From Pacificibacter marinus (GTDB taxonomy: Bacteria; Pseudomonadota; Alphaproteobacteria; Rhodobacterales; Rhodobacteraceae): a DNA stretch of 64,000 bases. Made by a program: the position numbers and the translations under genes. The stretch is taken from positions 1-64,000 of the forward strand of contig NZ_FNZV01000013.1 of NCBI RefSeq assembly GCF_900109555.1, read 5' to 3'. The notes beneath the pieces are model-generated. The model searched no databases and had not been told where the DNA came from. It saw only the letters and a program-made list of their open reading frames with translations. Of the stretch, positions 18,137 through 27,510 are shown piece after piece (position 1 is the stretch's first letter; each line of letters begins with the position of its first letter).

Positions 18137-18160
18137 GCTTCGTTTAAGTTGACTTTAGAA

Positions 18161-18185
18161 GGGGCAAGGGATTTCTCCCTGCCCC
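18161..18185 (+). other. Stem-loop between dctP and dctQ
   Basis: GGGGCA and GGGA pair with TCCC and TGCCCC around a four-base loop (TTTC), with one bulged A. It starts 24 nt after the dctP stop and has no T-tract. It most likely protects the dctP message or attenuates read-through to the permease genes, as suggested for comparable hairpins in binding-protein-first operons. Confidence 0.6.
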
Positions 18186-18227
18186 TGACATCTACCGCGC
18201 CATGGCGCACCCGTTGGAGCCACAACG

Positions 18228-18836
18228 ATGAACCGTATCCCCAAGTTGTTCGCACATTTCACTCACGCCGTTGCTGCGGCGATGATTGCCGTGATGTTCT
18301 TGACGTTTCTTTTGCAGATTTTCATTCGCTACACGGCGCAATTGCCATGGCTGGCAGAAATGTTCCCAATCATTGAGCCATCGCGTTATGGTTGGACGTT
18401 GGAATTCTGTCTGTTTTTATGGGTGTGGCTCGTCTTTTGGGGCAATGCATTTATCGTCCGTCAAACAGATCATGTGACCTTTGATATTTTATATCTCTCT
18501 GTTCCCCCAAATGTGCGGCGGATCTTTTTTGTCACGTTTTGTTTGGCGATTGCCTTTGGGCTTTTGGCGTCATTAGAGCCGACGTGGTCCAAATTTCATG
18601 TGCTAAGACTTAAGAAAACTGCGACGCTGTCGGCCCTATTTGGGGATTGGGTGCGTATGCGCGACATTTATATTGTGTACGCGTTTTTCCTAGTGGCTGT
18701 ACCGCTTAGATTTGCATGGCTGGCGTATCGCGCCATTCGCTATGGTGTTGATGACCCCTCTATCACGGGACCAATCGATTTAAGCGACGACGACACAGAA
18801 TTGACCAGCCAAGCAATGGATCTGACCTCAAAATGA
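18228..18836 (+). CDS. dctQ: TRAP transporter small permease (DctQ)
   Basis: The 202-residue four-helix subunit of the TRAP membrane complex. Hydrophobic stretches lie at ~12-35, 60-82, 100-120 and 140-165. WTLEFCLFLWVWLVFWGNAF is the conserved second-helix region, and HVTFDIL follows as in DctQ proteins. GGAG precedes the ATG by nine bases. The end overlaps the dctM start by 4 nt (ATGA), showing co-translation. The C-terminal ~30 residues are acidic and cytoplasmic. Confidence 0.9.
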   Translation: MNRIPKLFAHFTHAVAAAMIAVMFLTFLLQIFIRYTAQLPWLAEMFPIIEPSRYGWTLEFCLFLWVWLVFWGNAFIVRQTDHVTFDILYLSVPPNVRRIFFVTFCLAIAFGLLASLEPTWSKFHVLRLKKTATLSALFGDWVRMRDIYIVYAFFLVAVPLRFAWLAYRAIRYGVDDPSITGPIDLSDDDTELTSQAMDLTSK

Positions 18837-20128
18837 CTTTAGAATTTTTACTCTGCCTCGTGGCAATTATTGCTCTTGCCGGAATCGGTGCGCCAATTGC
18901 TTACGCTATTTTGGTTGCTGCGTTGCTGTACTTATTTGCTGTGGGGCAGGGTATTGGTATTGCTGGCAAAGTTTTGATGGATGGGCTGTATCAAAGTTAT
19001 ATCTTGCTAGCCGTTCCGCTGTTTATTGTGGCCGCGAATATCATGAACGCTGGCACCATAAGTGACCGATTGCTTGGCTTTTGTGTCGCACTGGTCGGGC
19101 GGTTTCGCGGTGGGTTGGGGCACGTCAATGTTGTCGCATCTCTGATTTTCTCGGGCATGTCTGGGTCTGCCGTCGCGGATGCTGCCGGGATTGGCAAAAT
19201 CATTATCGAAATGATGACCAAAAGCGGTCAATATACGCGCGGATATGCTGCCGCGATCACCGCTGCTTCGGCCACGATTGGGCCTATTATTCCACCATCC
19301 ATTCCGATGGTTTTGTATGCGCTCGTGTCAAACACCTCGATTGGATACTTGTTTTTGGGTGGCATCGTACCGGGTCTATTTATGGGCGCGGTGTTGATGG
19401 CGATGAACATGTGGCTGTCAAAGCGCCGTGGGTTTGCTTTGGAAGAACCTGTTCCTTTGGCCCAATTGCCCAAGCGCACATTTGATGCTTTCCCAGCTTT
19501 GTTGATGCCCGCAATCTTGCTGTATGGGATATATGGCGGCGTCACCACACCGACCGAAGCCGCCGCTGTGGCCGCATTTTATGCATTGGTTCTGGCCGGA
19601 GTTTTCTATCGTGCCCTGTCGGTCAAGGCGATGTACCAGATTTTGGTTGAAAGTGCGCGATCCTCAGCTGCGATTGGGCTGGTGATTGGCGGAGCTTTGA
19701 TCCTCAATTACATCGTGGCATCTGAGAATATCCCAAGTATCATGGCCAAGCATTTGGTCGGGCTCGATATGGATCCGTTGGTGTTTTTGCTTGGGATTAA
19801 CCTCTTGCTGCTGTTGCTGGGGTGTCTGCTGGATGCGACCACGATCATCTTGGTGATCATCCCGTTGTTCATTCCGACCTGCCGCGAATTGGGGATTGAT
19901 TTGGTCCACTTTGGCGTGGTGGCGATCGTCAATTGCATGATTGGCCTGATCACACCGCCTTATGGTATTTTGCTGTTTGTGATCACCGCCGTCACGCGCA
20001 TTCCTCTGGCCGAGATCATCCATGAAATTTGGCCATTCTTGGGTGTGCTGCTATTGGCGTTGCTGTGTATGGTGCTGTGGCCTGGTCTGGTTCTGACTTT
20101 GCCTCGCATGTTTGGGTACGCGGGCTAG
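18833..20128 (+). CDS. dctM: TRAP transporter large permease (DctM)
   Basis: The 431-residue elevator-type transport subunit that couples sodium to uptake of the ligand delivered by DctP. Family stretches are obvious: AVPLFIVAANIMNAG, SLIFSGMSGSAVADAAGIGK, ITAASATIGPIIPPSIPMVL, TTPTEAAAVAAFYALV and GLITPPYGILLFV. Around 11-12 helices are present and length is normal. It forms one unit with DctQ. It is divergent from the kinase operon, and both probably answer to the same operator. Confidence 0.95.
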   Translation: MTLEFLLCLVAIIALAGIGAPIAYAILVAALLYLFAVGQGIGIAGKVLMDGLYQSYILLAVPLFIVAANIMNAGTISDRLLGFCVALVGRFRGGLGHVNVVASLIFSGMSGSAVADAAGIGKIIIEMMTKSGQYTRGYAAAITAASATIGPIIPPSIPMVLYALVSNTSIGYLFLGGIVPGLFMGAVLMAMNMWLSKRRGFALEEPVPLAQLPKRTFDAFPALLMPAILLYGIYGGVTTPTEAAAVAAFYALVLAGVFYRALSVKAMYQILVESARSSAAIGLVIGGALILNYIVASENIPSIMAKHLVGLDMDPLVFLLGINLLLLLLGCLLDATTIILVIIPLFIPTCRELGIDLVHFGVVAIVNCMIGLITPPYGILLFVITAVTRIPLAEIIHEIWPFLGVLLLALLCMVLWPGLVLTLPRMFGYAG

Positions 20129-20148
20129 CGCATGATGTCTGGCAATAT

Positions 20149-20178
20149 GCAAAGCGCTGCGCGTTGGCGCACCTTTGC
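20149..20178. other. Stem-loop upstream of metN
   Basis: GCAAAG (20149-20154) pairs with CTTTGC (20173-20178), enclosing GCGC/GCGC around a GTTG loop; the two stems are separated by a small internal loop. It lies in the 150-bp gap between dctM and metN. No T-tract follows, so it is not a clear terminator. I tested it against SAM-II and SAM/SAH riboswitch patterns from memory and saw no match. Confidence 0.4.
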
Positions 20179-20278
20179 GCAGGTTGTCATCATCACGTCA
20201 AATGGCTCTTGAACTTTTGGGTCGAACTCTATCTACCTAGCGCTGAAATCAAGCTCTAATTTGCCGGATCGCAGCACT

Positions 20279-21340
20279 ATGTCAGACGGAAAACCGCAAG
20301 GCGCCTCCATCGTTTTTCAAGCGGTTGGAAAGGCATTTAACAAACCAGACGGCAAACAAGTTTCGGCTGTGTCCGATGCATCTTTAACGGTCGATTCTGG
20401 CGCGATTACTGGCATCATTGGTCGCTCAGGTGCAGGCAAGTCTACGATGTTGCGGATGGTCAACGGTTTGGAACGGCCTACGTCTGGGCAAGTTTTGGTT
20501 GGCGGGCAGGATGTCGGGGCCGCTCAAGGCGCTGCTTTGCGCGGCATTCGTCGTGACGTTGGCATGATCTTTCAGCATTTTAACCTTTTGTCGTCGCGTA
20601 CTGTCGCGGGCAACATTGCTTTGCCGCTTGAGGTCGCTGGCGTGCCTGCAGCACAAATCAAAGCGCGGGTGGCAGATTTGATCGACCGTGTTGGCCTGAA
20701 CGCGCAAAGCAACAACTATCCGGCGGAACTGTCTGGTGGGCAAAAACAGCGCGTTGGCATTGCCCGTGCTTTGGCCACAGAACCCAAGGTTTTGCTGTCT
20801 GATGAGGCGACCTCTGCGCTTGACCCCGAAACCACGCAAACTGTGCTGACGCTGTTGAAAGACATCAATCGCGATCTTGGTTTGACTATTCTTTTGATCA
20901 CCCACGAGATGGCCGTGGTGCGCGATATCGCCAGCCACGTGGCGGTGATCGAAGGTGGTAAAATTGTTGAGGCGGGCAAAACTTATGATGTGTTCACTGC
21001 GCCGCAGCACCCAACAACGCGCTCTTTTCTATCTGGAGTGACCGGTGTGACGCTCCCAGCGTTCATCAAGGGCCGAATGCTTGAGACTCGCCCCAAAGGG
21101 GCCGCTAAAGAAGTCTTGCGCGTGACCTTTGCGGGCATGCACGCGACGGACCCAATGCTGGCGCTGTTGACCCGCGATTTGGGCATTGAGGTCAATATTC
21201 TAGCGGGCGCTGTGGAAGAAATTGGCACACAGCCATTTGGCAATTTGTTGATTTCTTTGGACGCGGATAAAGGCGTGGACGCGCGTGCCTATCTTGAACA
21301 GCACGGACTTTTGACGGAGGTGCTTGGCTATGTCAGCTAA
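20279..21340 (+). CDS. metN: Methionine ABC transporter ATP-binding protein MetN
   Basis: The ATPase of the D/L-methionine importer, about 353 residues. Walker A is GRSGAGKSTML, the Q-loop is MIFQHFNLL, the signature is ELSGGQKQRVGIARAL and Walker B is VLLSDEATSALD, all typical of MetN. The C-terminal ~90 residues form the NIL/ACT-like domain that binds methionine and inhibits transport. The ATG at 20279 is chosen over a TTG at 20261. It overlaps metI by 11 nt and heads metN-metI-metQ. No Met regulator gene is adjacent. Confidence 0.94.
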   Translation: MSDGKPQGASIVFQAVGKAFNKPDGKQVSAVSDASLTVDSGAITGIIGRSGAGKSTMLRMVNGLERPTSGQVLVGGQDVGAAQGAALRGIRRDVGMIFQHFNLLSSRTVAGNIALPLEVAGVPAAQIKARVADLIDRVGLNAQSNNYPAELSGGQKQRVGIARALATEPKVLLSDEATSALDPETTQTVLTLLKDINRDLGLTILLITHEMAVVRDIASHVAVIEGGKIVEAGKTYDVFTAPQHPTTRSFLSGVTGVTLPAFIKGRMLETRPKGAAKEVLRVTFAGMHATDPMLALLTRDLGIEVNILAGAVEEIGTQPFGNLLISLDADKGVDARAYLEQHGLLTEVLGYVS

Positions 21341-22004
21341 TTTGATCGGCTTACTTATGGAAGCAACGTGGCAGACGCTTTACATGGTTGCGGTTTCTGC
21401 CGTGCTTGGCGCTGCTTTTGGTTTGCCATTGGGGGTGTTCTTGGCGACGTCCCAACGGGGCGAACTTTTGTCGCGGCCTTTGGTCAATCGGGTGCTGGGG
21501 CTGGTGGTCAATGCTGCACGCTCTGTGCCGTTTATCATTCTTGTTGTCGCGATTATCCCCTTCACGCGTATGATTGCGGGCACGTCGATTGGCACAACGG
21601 CTGCCATTGTACCGCTGACCATCGCTGCGGTGCCCTTTATCGCGCGCCTGATTGAAAACGCCATTCGTGAAGTCGATAGCGGATTGATCGAGGCGGCGCG
21701 GGCCATGGGGGCCACGCCGCTGCAAATCATTCGCAAAGTTCTTATCCCCGAAGCGCTTCCTTCGATCACTCTTGGTCTTACGCTCGCTGCTGTCAGTCTT
21801 ATCGGTTATTCTGCTATGGTTGGCGCTGTGGGGGGCGAAGGCTTAGGCGATCTTGGTATTCGTTACGGCTATCAGCGGTTCATGCCAGATGTCATGGCTG
21901 TGGTGGTTATTATTCTCATTGTCCTCGTTCAGCTTGTGCAATCCATCGGTGAATGGATCGCCGCCAAGGTCGACAAACGGGCCCCTAAGGGGCGCGGGCA
22001 ATAA
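21330..22004 (+). CDS. metI: Methionine ABC transporter permease MetI
   Basis: A 224-residue inner-membrane permease with five helices. The ABC coupling (EAA) loop is clear: IEAARAMGATPLQIIRKVLIPEALP. NAARSVPFIILVVAIIPFTR is a MetI-specific stretch. GGAGG sits nine bases before the ATG at 21330, inside the 3' end of metN. It forms a homodimer with two MetN subunits and receives methionine from MetQ. Confidence 0.94.
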   Translation: MSANLIGLLMEATWQTLYMVAVSAVLGAAFGLPLGVFLATSQRGELLSRPLVNRVLGLVVNAARSVPFIILVVAIIPFTRMIAGTSIGTTAAIVPLTIAAVPFIARLIENAIREVDSGLIEAARAMGATPLQIIRKVLIPEALPSITLGLTLAAVSLIGYSAMVGAVGGEGLGDLGIRYGYQRFMPDVMAVVVIILIVLVQLVQSIGEWIAAKVDKRAPKGRGQ

Positions 22005-22042
22005 GCCCTCTCACTCTGTTTCGTATCAATCAGGAATATAAA

Positions 22043-22819
22043 ATGTTACGCCTTACAACTCTCACGTCCGTTCTTGCACTTGCTGCAACGGCTCTTATGG
22101 CTGACGAAATCAAAGTCGGTGTAACCCCCGGCGTGCACGCTCAAATCATGGAAGAAGTCGCCAAAATCGCGGCGCCCATGGGGCTTGATATCGATATTGC
22201 CGAATTCTCTGACTATGTGATCCCAAACACAGCTTTGGCTGATGGCGACATCGAAGCGAACTCGTTTCAACACACGCCATATTTGGACAACCAAGTGAAA
22301 GACCGTGGGTTTGAATTGGTTGTTGTTGGCACGACCATCACCACCCCAATGGGTGTGTATTCAGACAAAGTCGGGGATGTATCCGAGCTAGAAAAAGGCG
22401 CAAAAGTTGCGATCCCGAACGATCCAACCAATGGCGGCCGCGCGCTGTTGTTGTTGCAAGATTTGGGCCTGCTCACTTTGGATGAAAGCGCAGGTTTACT
22501 TCCAAGCCCGTTGGATGTCGTAGACAACCCTAAGGGCTTGAAATTCCTTGAACTCGACGCCGCGCAATTGCCACGTACTTTGGCAGATGCGGACATCGCG
22601 GTCATCAATACCAACTACGCAAACGCTGCGGGCCTGAACACAAAAGAAGATTCCATTGCGATGGAAAAAGCGGATGGCCCTTATGTGAACGTCATCGTTG
22701 TGCGCAAAGGTGACGAAGACCAAGAGTGGGTTAAAACACTCGTTGAAGCGTATCACTCAGATGAAGTTAAAGCGTTCGTCGAAGACAATTTCGCCGGCTC
22801 TGTCATCACATCTTGGTAA
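22043..22819 (+). CDS. metQ: Methionine-binding protein MetQ (NlpA family)
   Basis: The 258-residue periplasmic receptor. A signal peptide (MLRLTTLTSVLALAATALM) precedes ADEIKVGVTPGVHAQIME, the family's N-terminal strand. There is no lipobox cysteine, so it is soluble rather than a lipoprotein. AIPNDPTNGGRALLLLQ and VINTNYANAAGL are conserved ligand-site regions. AGGA lies seven bases before the ATG. Last gene of metNIQ, followed by a strong terminator. Confidence 0.93.
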   Translation: MLRLTTLTSVLALAATALMADEIKVGVTPGVHAQIMEEVAKIAAPMGLDIDIAEFSDYVIPNTALADGDIEANSFQHTPYLDNQVKDRGFELVVVGTTITTPMGVYSDKVGDVSELEKGAKVAIPNDPTNGGRALLLLQDLGLLTLDESAGLLPSPLDVVDNPKGLKFLELDAAQLPRTLADADIAVINTNYANAAGLNTKEDSIAMEKADGPYVNVIVVRKGDEDQEWVKTLVEAYHSDEVKAFVEDNFAGSVITSW

Positions 22820-22859
22820 ATATCTGAGAGATAAATCACGTGTCTCATCGCTAAGTTTT

Positions 22860-22893
22860 GGCCCGTCTGACATCTGTTGGGCGGGCCTTTTTT
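22860..22893 (+). terminator. Rho-independent terminator of metNIQ
   Basis: GGCCCG (22860-22865) pairs with CGGGCC (22882-22887) and is followed directly by six T residues (22888-22893). It lies 40 nt after the metQ stop. The loop is 16 nt. Confidence 0.85.
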
Positions 22894-22972
22894 AAGCTAA
22901 GTGCAGTTGAGAGGTTTCATATAGGTGTCCTAGTTCATAGATAATCTAAGCACCGCTCAAAGGACAGATTTC

Positions 22973-23794
22973 ATGAAACGCACGTCACCACAGGCCACCA
23001 AGGCTGTGCATGCTCAAGCCGTGCAAGATAAGGTTGACGCCTTTGTGCGCAGTCACTTTCACTTTGTCGCATCTTTGCATTTGCACCGTGCCGCACTTGG
23101 TTGGGATGTGTTGCGTGCCCCAATTAATGTGGCCTTGGCGCCTGTCTTTTTGGTGTTCGGATTGGCAGGGGGATTTGCGCGTCTTATCGGACTTTCGCGT
23201 GTAAGCAACTGGTTGAAATCCCAACACGTGTTTTTGAAAACGTCTGTCGGTCAAGCGATTGAAACGAGCATCGCCACAGTTCTTTTGGAGGATGCCGTTT
23301 TAAGTCAGCGCAGCCGTGCGTTGATTCAGCAATACACCAGCGTGCGTGCGGCTGTCGCCGAAATCACCACGTCGGTGTTTGTGTTACTGGCGGGATTGAT
23401 GATCTTTGGAACCGCCACGCCAGGTGTTGTCTCGCTGGCCCCAAAGGTATCTGGGTTCGTCGCGCATGCCAATGCAGTCGCTGATTTCCCGCTTGGGGCG
23501 CGCCTGGGCGGGCTTTGGTATGGGTTTTTTCCCGTTTCTATGTCCATTGGTTTTGTCGTGATGATCGGTGTGGCTCTGGCCATGGTGGCCTCAATCGTGA
23601 CGACCTTTGCGGGTGTCATCGCTGATCCGATCCAAGCATTTCTTGGTATTCATAGACGGCGTTTGATGCGCTTGCTTGATAAGATCGCCAAGGTTGAAGA
23701 AGACGCATCAGGTCTGGCCCCCGAACACATTCTTTCGCGCCTTGCAGATTTGACAGATGCGGGTATGAGCCTTGTGCGGTTTTTCCGGTCTTAA
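22973..23794 (+). CDS. Uncharacterised membrane protein
   Basis: A 273-residue protein I cannot assign. It has an amphipathic His-rich N-terminus (VRSHFHFVASLHLHRAALG). A hydrophobic pair of segments lies near residues 48-70, and two long transmembrane segments near 130-150 and 185-220 (IGFVVMIGVALAMVASIVTT). The C-terminal tail is predicted cytoplasmic and carries basic and acidic residues (GIHRRRLMRLLDKIAKVEED). The ATG has AGGA 9 nt upstream. It stands alone between the met terminator and the SLC13 gene. No catalytic or binding motif is visible. Confidence 0.75.
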   Translation: MKRTSPQATKAVHAQAVQDKVDAFVRSHFHFVASLHLHRAALGWDVLRAPINVALAPVFLVFGLAGGFARLIGLSRVSNWLKSQHVFLKTSVGQAIETSIATVLLEDAVLSQRSRALIQQYTSVRAAVAEITTSVFVLLAGLMIFGTATPGVVSLAPKVSGFVAHANAVADFPLGARLGGLWYGFFPVSMSIGFVVMIGVALAMVASIVTTFAGVIADPIQAFLGIHRRRLMRLLDKIAKVEEDASGLAPEHILSRLADLTDAGMSLVRFFRS

Positions 23795-23892
23795 ACTGCG
23801 ATGCCGTGATCAAGATGCATCTGACCAATTGGAAAGAGGATGCCCAAGCCTAAATCAAACGAGGCAGAGGCCGGTGTCGGGGGTACACAAAA

Positions 23893-23922
23893 TTCACAAT
23901 TCTTTTAAGAGGGTGTTATAGC
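23893..23922 (+). promoter_or_regulatory. Possible sigma-70 promoter of the SLC13 gene
   Basis: TTCACA at 23893-23898 and TATAGC at 23917-23922 are separated by 18 bp, 36 bp before the ATG of the permease. The match to consensus is moderate, so this is a suggestion only. Confidence 0.3.
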
Positions 23923-23957
23923 TACCATCAGCTAATTCAAAAAAGAAACGATCCCCC

Positions 23958-25733
23958 ATGCCATCTGATCAAAGCCTGATTATCGGAATTTTCGCCGTCC
24001 TGTTCGTTTTGCTTGTTTGGGGGCGTATTCGATATGATCTTGTCGCATTCGGTGCGTTGGTTTTGGCCGCCATTTTAGGACTGGTGCCCGCAGAGGATGT
24101 ATTTTCAGGCTTCGGCCATTCCGCAGTTGCGATCATCGCTTTGGTACTGATCATCTCTCGCGGTCTCGTTGGGTCTGGCGCGATTGAAAAGCTTGCTGCA
24201 CGCTTGTTAGATTCAGAGCGACCTTTGCCATTACATATCGCGGTGATGGCTGTTGTCGGGGCAGGATTGTCGGCGGTGATCAACAATGTCGCTGCTTTGG
24301 CGCTGTTGATGCCTTTGGATATAGACACGGCCACAAAAGCAAAACGCGGGGTGAGCCTGTCGTTGATGCCTCTGTCTTTTGCCACAATCCTTGGCGGGAT
24401 GATCACGTTGATCGGGACACCGCCCAACATCGTTATCGCCGCTTACCGCCAAGATGTTTTGGGCACGCCCTTTGGCATGTTCGACTTTGCCCCCGTTGGT
24501 TTCACGGTTGCTGTGGTGGGTATTGCTTATGTGTCTTTGGTGGGGTGGCGATTGCTGCCCAAACGCGAAGGCGCATTGGAGCAAGGCTCTGCGTTTTCTG
24601 AGGGCCGCTATATTGCCGAGCTGCGCGTCAGTGAGAAAGCAACAGAAAGCACGGCAACGGTTTCTGATCTTTATCCTTTGGCTGATGATCACGATGTTCA
24701 TATCTTGGGGCTTGTTCGGCGTGGAAAACGACTGCGTGGGTTTGCAGCGAAACAAGATATAAAAGCGGGTGATTTCATTGTCGTCGAAGGTGAACCCAAA
24801 TCTATTGAAGCCTTTATGGGCCAAGCTGCGTTGGAATTCTCAGGACATGAGAAACACGCAGGCGGTGTCACATCTGGTGGTTTGACACTGACCGAAGCCA
24901 TCGTTCCTGAGGGCGCGCGGATCGCAGGGCGCACGGCGCGCGGGCTAAAATTGCTGTACCAGCATTCGGTCACTTTGCTTGGCGTGTCGCGAAATGGACA
25001 ACGCTTCACAGATCGGGTGCGGCTTTTGACCATCAAACCCGGTGACGTGCTTTTGTTGCTTGGGGACGCAGATCGCAATGCGGCAGCTGCATCATTTTTA
25101 GGGGTGCTTCCTCTAGAAGGGCGCGAGACGCCCGTTGTTCAGCGGTCAAAAGCAAGCCTGTCGATTGGGATATTCTTGGCTGCCATCGGCGCCGCTGTGG
25201 TGGGCTGGATCTCACTGCCAGTGGCGCTTTCTGCTGCGGTGATCGCATTGATCGCAGTGGGGTTGGTGTCTGGCCGCGAAGTCTACGACTCTATCGAATG
25301 GAAGGTGATTGTGCTTTTGGCGAGCCTTATTCCCCTTGCCGAAGCTTTCGCGCATTCTGGTGGGGCTGAACTGATCGCCACGCAAATTTTGTCTATTACC
25401 GATGGCTATCCTGCGTGGGTTTCTTTGCTTGCGCTGATGATTGTGACGATGACATTGTCAGACTTTCTCAACAACGTTGCCACAACCTTGATCGCGGCTC
25501 CGATTGCGATTGGGATGGCTGCGGCGACGGGCACCAATCCAGATGCTTGGCTGATGACTGTTGCTGTTGCTGCGTCCTGTGCATTTTTGACCCCGATCGG
25601 GCATAAGAACAACACCATTATCCTAGGACCAGGCGGCTATCGATTTGGCGATTATTGGAAAATGGGGCTTTTGCTTGAGGTGATCGTCGTCATCGTTGCT
25701 GTGCCTGCCATCCTTTTGGTTTGGCCGCTGTAA
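23958..25733 (+). CDS. SLC13-family permease with two TrkA-C (RCK_C) domains
   Basis: A 591-residue ion/solute transporter of the DASS/ArsB-like superfamily. The N-terminal membrane half contains SAVINNVAALALLMPLDI and MITLIGTPPNIVIAAYR, and the second half repeats the pattern with DFLNNVATTLIAAPIAIGM and FLTPIGHKNNTIILGPGGY; these are the inverted repeats that bind substrate and sodium. Between them lie two soluble RCK_C-like segments (residues ~210-395) that bind small ligands and gate activity. Related proteins move sulfate, dicarboxylates or other anions. Monocistronic by appearance; the substrate is not clear. Confidence 0.88.
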   Translation: MPSDQSLIIGIFAVLFVLLVWGRIRYDLVAFGALVLAAILGLVPAEDVFSGFGHSAVAIIALVLIISRGLVGSGAIEKLAARLLDSERPLPLHIAVMAVVGAGLSAVINNVAALALLMPLDIDTATKAKRGVSLSLMPLSFATILGGMITLIGTPPNIVIAAYRQDVLGTPFGMFDFAPVGFTVAVVGIAYVSLVGWRLLPKREGALEQGSAFSEGRYIAELRVSEKATESTATVSDLYPLADDHDVHILGLVRRGKRLRGFAAKQDIKAGDFIVVEGEPKSIEAFMGQAALEFSGHEKHAGGVTSGGLTLTEAIVPEGARIAGRTARGLKLLYQHSVTLLGVSRNGQRFTDRVRLLTIKPGDVLLLLGDADRNAAAASFLGVLPLEGRETPVVQRSKASLSIGIFLAAIGAAVVGWISLPVALSAAVIALIAVGLVSGREVYDSIEWKVIVLLASLIPLAEAFAHSGGAELIATQILSITDGYPAWVSLLALMIVTMTLSDFLNNVATTLIAAPIAIGMAAATGTNPDAWLMTVAVAASCAFLTPIGHKNNTIILGPGGYRFGDYWKMGLLLEVIVVIVAVPAILLVWPL

Positions 25734-25932
25734 AGTCATTAGAGATCAGGAGATCGACGGTGCCCGAACCCAGAATATCTTGCTGGCCATTGTGAATTAC
25801 CCGACTGCGGCGGGGCTTATACGTGATTTGCATAGCCTATTTGTAATTGGCATTGGTAGTTTGTGCCGGCCCCGTCCTAAGCTCACGGAATTCAGGAGAA
25901 AATACCTGACATCCGACAGAGAAGGACATGAC

Positions 25933-27492
25933 ATGAATACATTTATCCGCATTGCTGCGGCCAGTGCGATGACGGTCGCGCTTGGCGCAGCAGCCCATGC
26001 CGATATTTCGGTAAAAGTTGCTTACGATGCCGATCCCGTTTCACTTGATCCACATGAACAGCTTTCCGGTGGCACGCTTCAGTTGTCACATATGGTGTTC
26101 GATCCACTTGTGCGCTGGACGCCAGATTTCCAATTCGAGCCACGGTTGGCCGAGAGCTGGGAACAAATCGACCCCACAACAACACGCTTTCACATGCGCG
26201 ATGGCGTGACATTCCATTCCGGTAATGCACTGACGGCTGCGGATGTGGATTGGACCTTTGATCGCTTGAAAGAAAGCCCCGATTTCAAAGGTGTCTTTAG
26301 TGTTTTCACAGATGTGAAAGTCATTGATGACTACACATTTGATCTGATTACATCCGAACCATACCCATTGGTTTTGCACACAGCGACATATATTTTCCCA
26401 ATGGACAGCGCCTTTTACACAGGCACAACTGACGACGGAAAAGACAAAGCTGAACTGGTCAAACATGGTGACAGCTTTGCATCACGCAACGTATCCGGCA
26501 CGGGCCCTTATGTTGTGTCCGAGCGCGAACAAGGCGTGAAAGTCGTGTTCGATCGTTTCGATGGCTACTGGGACACAGCATCCAAAGGCAACGTTGATCA
26601 GATCGTTTTGACCCCCATCAAAGAAGATCCAACACGCGTTGCTGCCCTTTTGGCGGGTGACGTTGATTTCATCGCCCCTGTGCCGCCAACTGACTTGGCT
26701 CGCGTTGATGAAAGCGAAGGTACAGATTTGATCACGATGGCTGGCACACGGATCATCACATTCCAAATGAACCAAGAGCGTGTTGAAGCATTCAAAGACG
26801 CGCGCGTGCGCAAAGCGATCGATTACGCTGTGAACAACGCTGGTATCGTGGACCGCATCATGCGCGGATTTGGTACTGTCGGCGCACAGGCAAGCCCTGC
26901 TGGATACCTTGGTCATGACGCGGCTTTGACTCCTCGTTTTGACGTTGAGATGGCGAAATCTTTGATGGCTGACGCTGGCTATGCTGACGGTTTTGAAATC
27001 ACCATGATGGCACCAAACAACCGCTACGTGAATGACGACAAAATCGCTCAGGCTGTTGCGTCTATGCTGTCTAAAATCAACATCAAAGTCGATCTGCAAA
27101 CTATGCCAAAAGCGCAATACTGGCCCAAATTTGACGAGCGCGCTGCAGACATGATGATGATCGGCTGGCACGCTGACACGGAAGACAGTGCGAACTTCCA
27201 CCAGTTCTTGACTGCGTGTCCTGATGACGCGACTGGCAATGGTCAATACAACTCTGGCAACTACTGTAACCCTGAAGCAGACGCTTTGATGCTGGCTTCA
27301 AATACAGAAGTTGACCCTGCCAAACGTGCAGCCATGTTGCAAAAGCTCGAAGGCATTTTGTACGAAGAAGCGGCATTCATTCCGCTGCATTGGCAGAACC
27401 TTGCATGGGGCGCGCGTAGTGGTGTTGATGCTGCACCGATCCTGAACGCTATGGATTTCCCATACTTTGGTGATCTTGTCGTTTCTGAATAA
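25933..27492 (+). CDS. ABC transporter substrate-binding protein, peptide/nickel family (SBP_bac_5)
   Basis: A periplasmic receptor of about 519 residues, the normal length for DppA/OppA-type proteins. A signal peptide (to GAAAHA) precedes DISVKVAYDADPVSLDPHEQ. Conserved stretches include FHMRDGVTFHSGNALTAADV and RVRKAIDYAVN. The start at 25933 has GAAGGA six bases upstream; the frame from 25696 overlaps the previous gene and is rejected. It leads a five-gene operon (receptor, two permeases, two ATPases). Codon choice looks like that of a highly expressed gene. Ligand is likely a peptide or similar solute. Confidence 0.92.
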   Translation: MNTFIRIAAASAMTVALGAAAHADISVKVAYDADPVSLDPHEQLSGGTLQLSHMVFDPLVRWTPDFQFEPRLAESWEQIDPTTTRFHMRDGVTFHSGNALTAADVDWTFDRLKESPDFKGVFSVFTDVKVIDDYTFDLITSEPYPLVLHTATYIFPMDSAFYTGTTDDGKDKAELVKHGDSFASRNVSGTGPYVVSEREQGVKVVFDRFDGYWDTASKGNVDQIVLTPIKEDPTRVAALLAGDVDFIAPVPPTDLARVDESEGTDLITMAGTRIITFQMNQERVEAFKDARVRKAIDYAVNNAGIVDRIMRGFGTVGAQASPAGYLGHDAALTPRFDVEMAKSLMADAGYADGFEITMMAPNNRYVNDDKIAQAVASMLSKINIKVDLQTMPKAQYWPKFDERAADMMMIGWHADTEDSANFHQFLTACPDDATGNGQYNSGNYCNPEADALMLASNTEVDPAKRAAMLQKLEGILYEEAAFIPLHWQNLAWGARSGVDAAPILNAMDFPYFGDLVVSE

Positions 27493-27510
27493 TCATCCCT
27501 GACATAACTT

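Noticed and set aside
20129-20278. SAM riboswitch upstream of metN
   Set aside because: No match by eye to SAM-II or SAM/SAH patterns; only a hairpin is seen.
26482-27246. 254-codon minus-strand open frame opposite the peptide-binding gene
   Set aside because: Antisense shadow caused by strong codon bias in the real gene.
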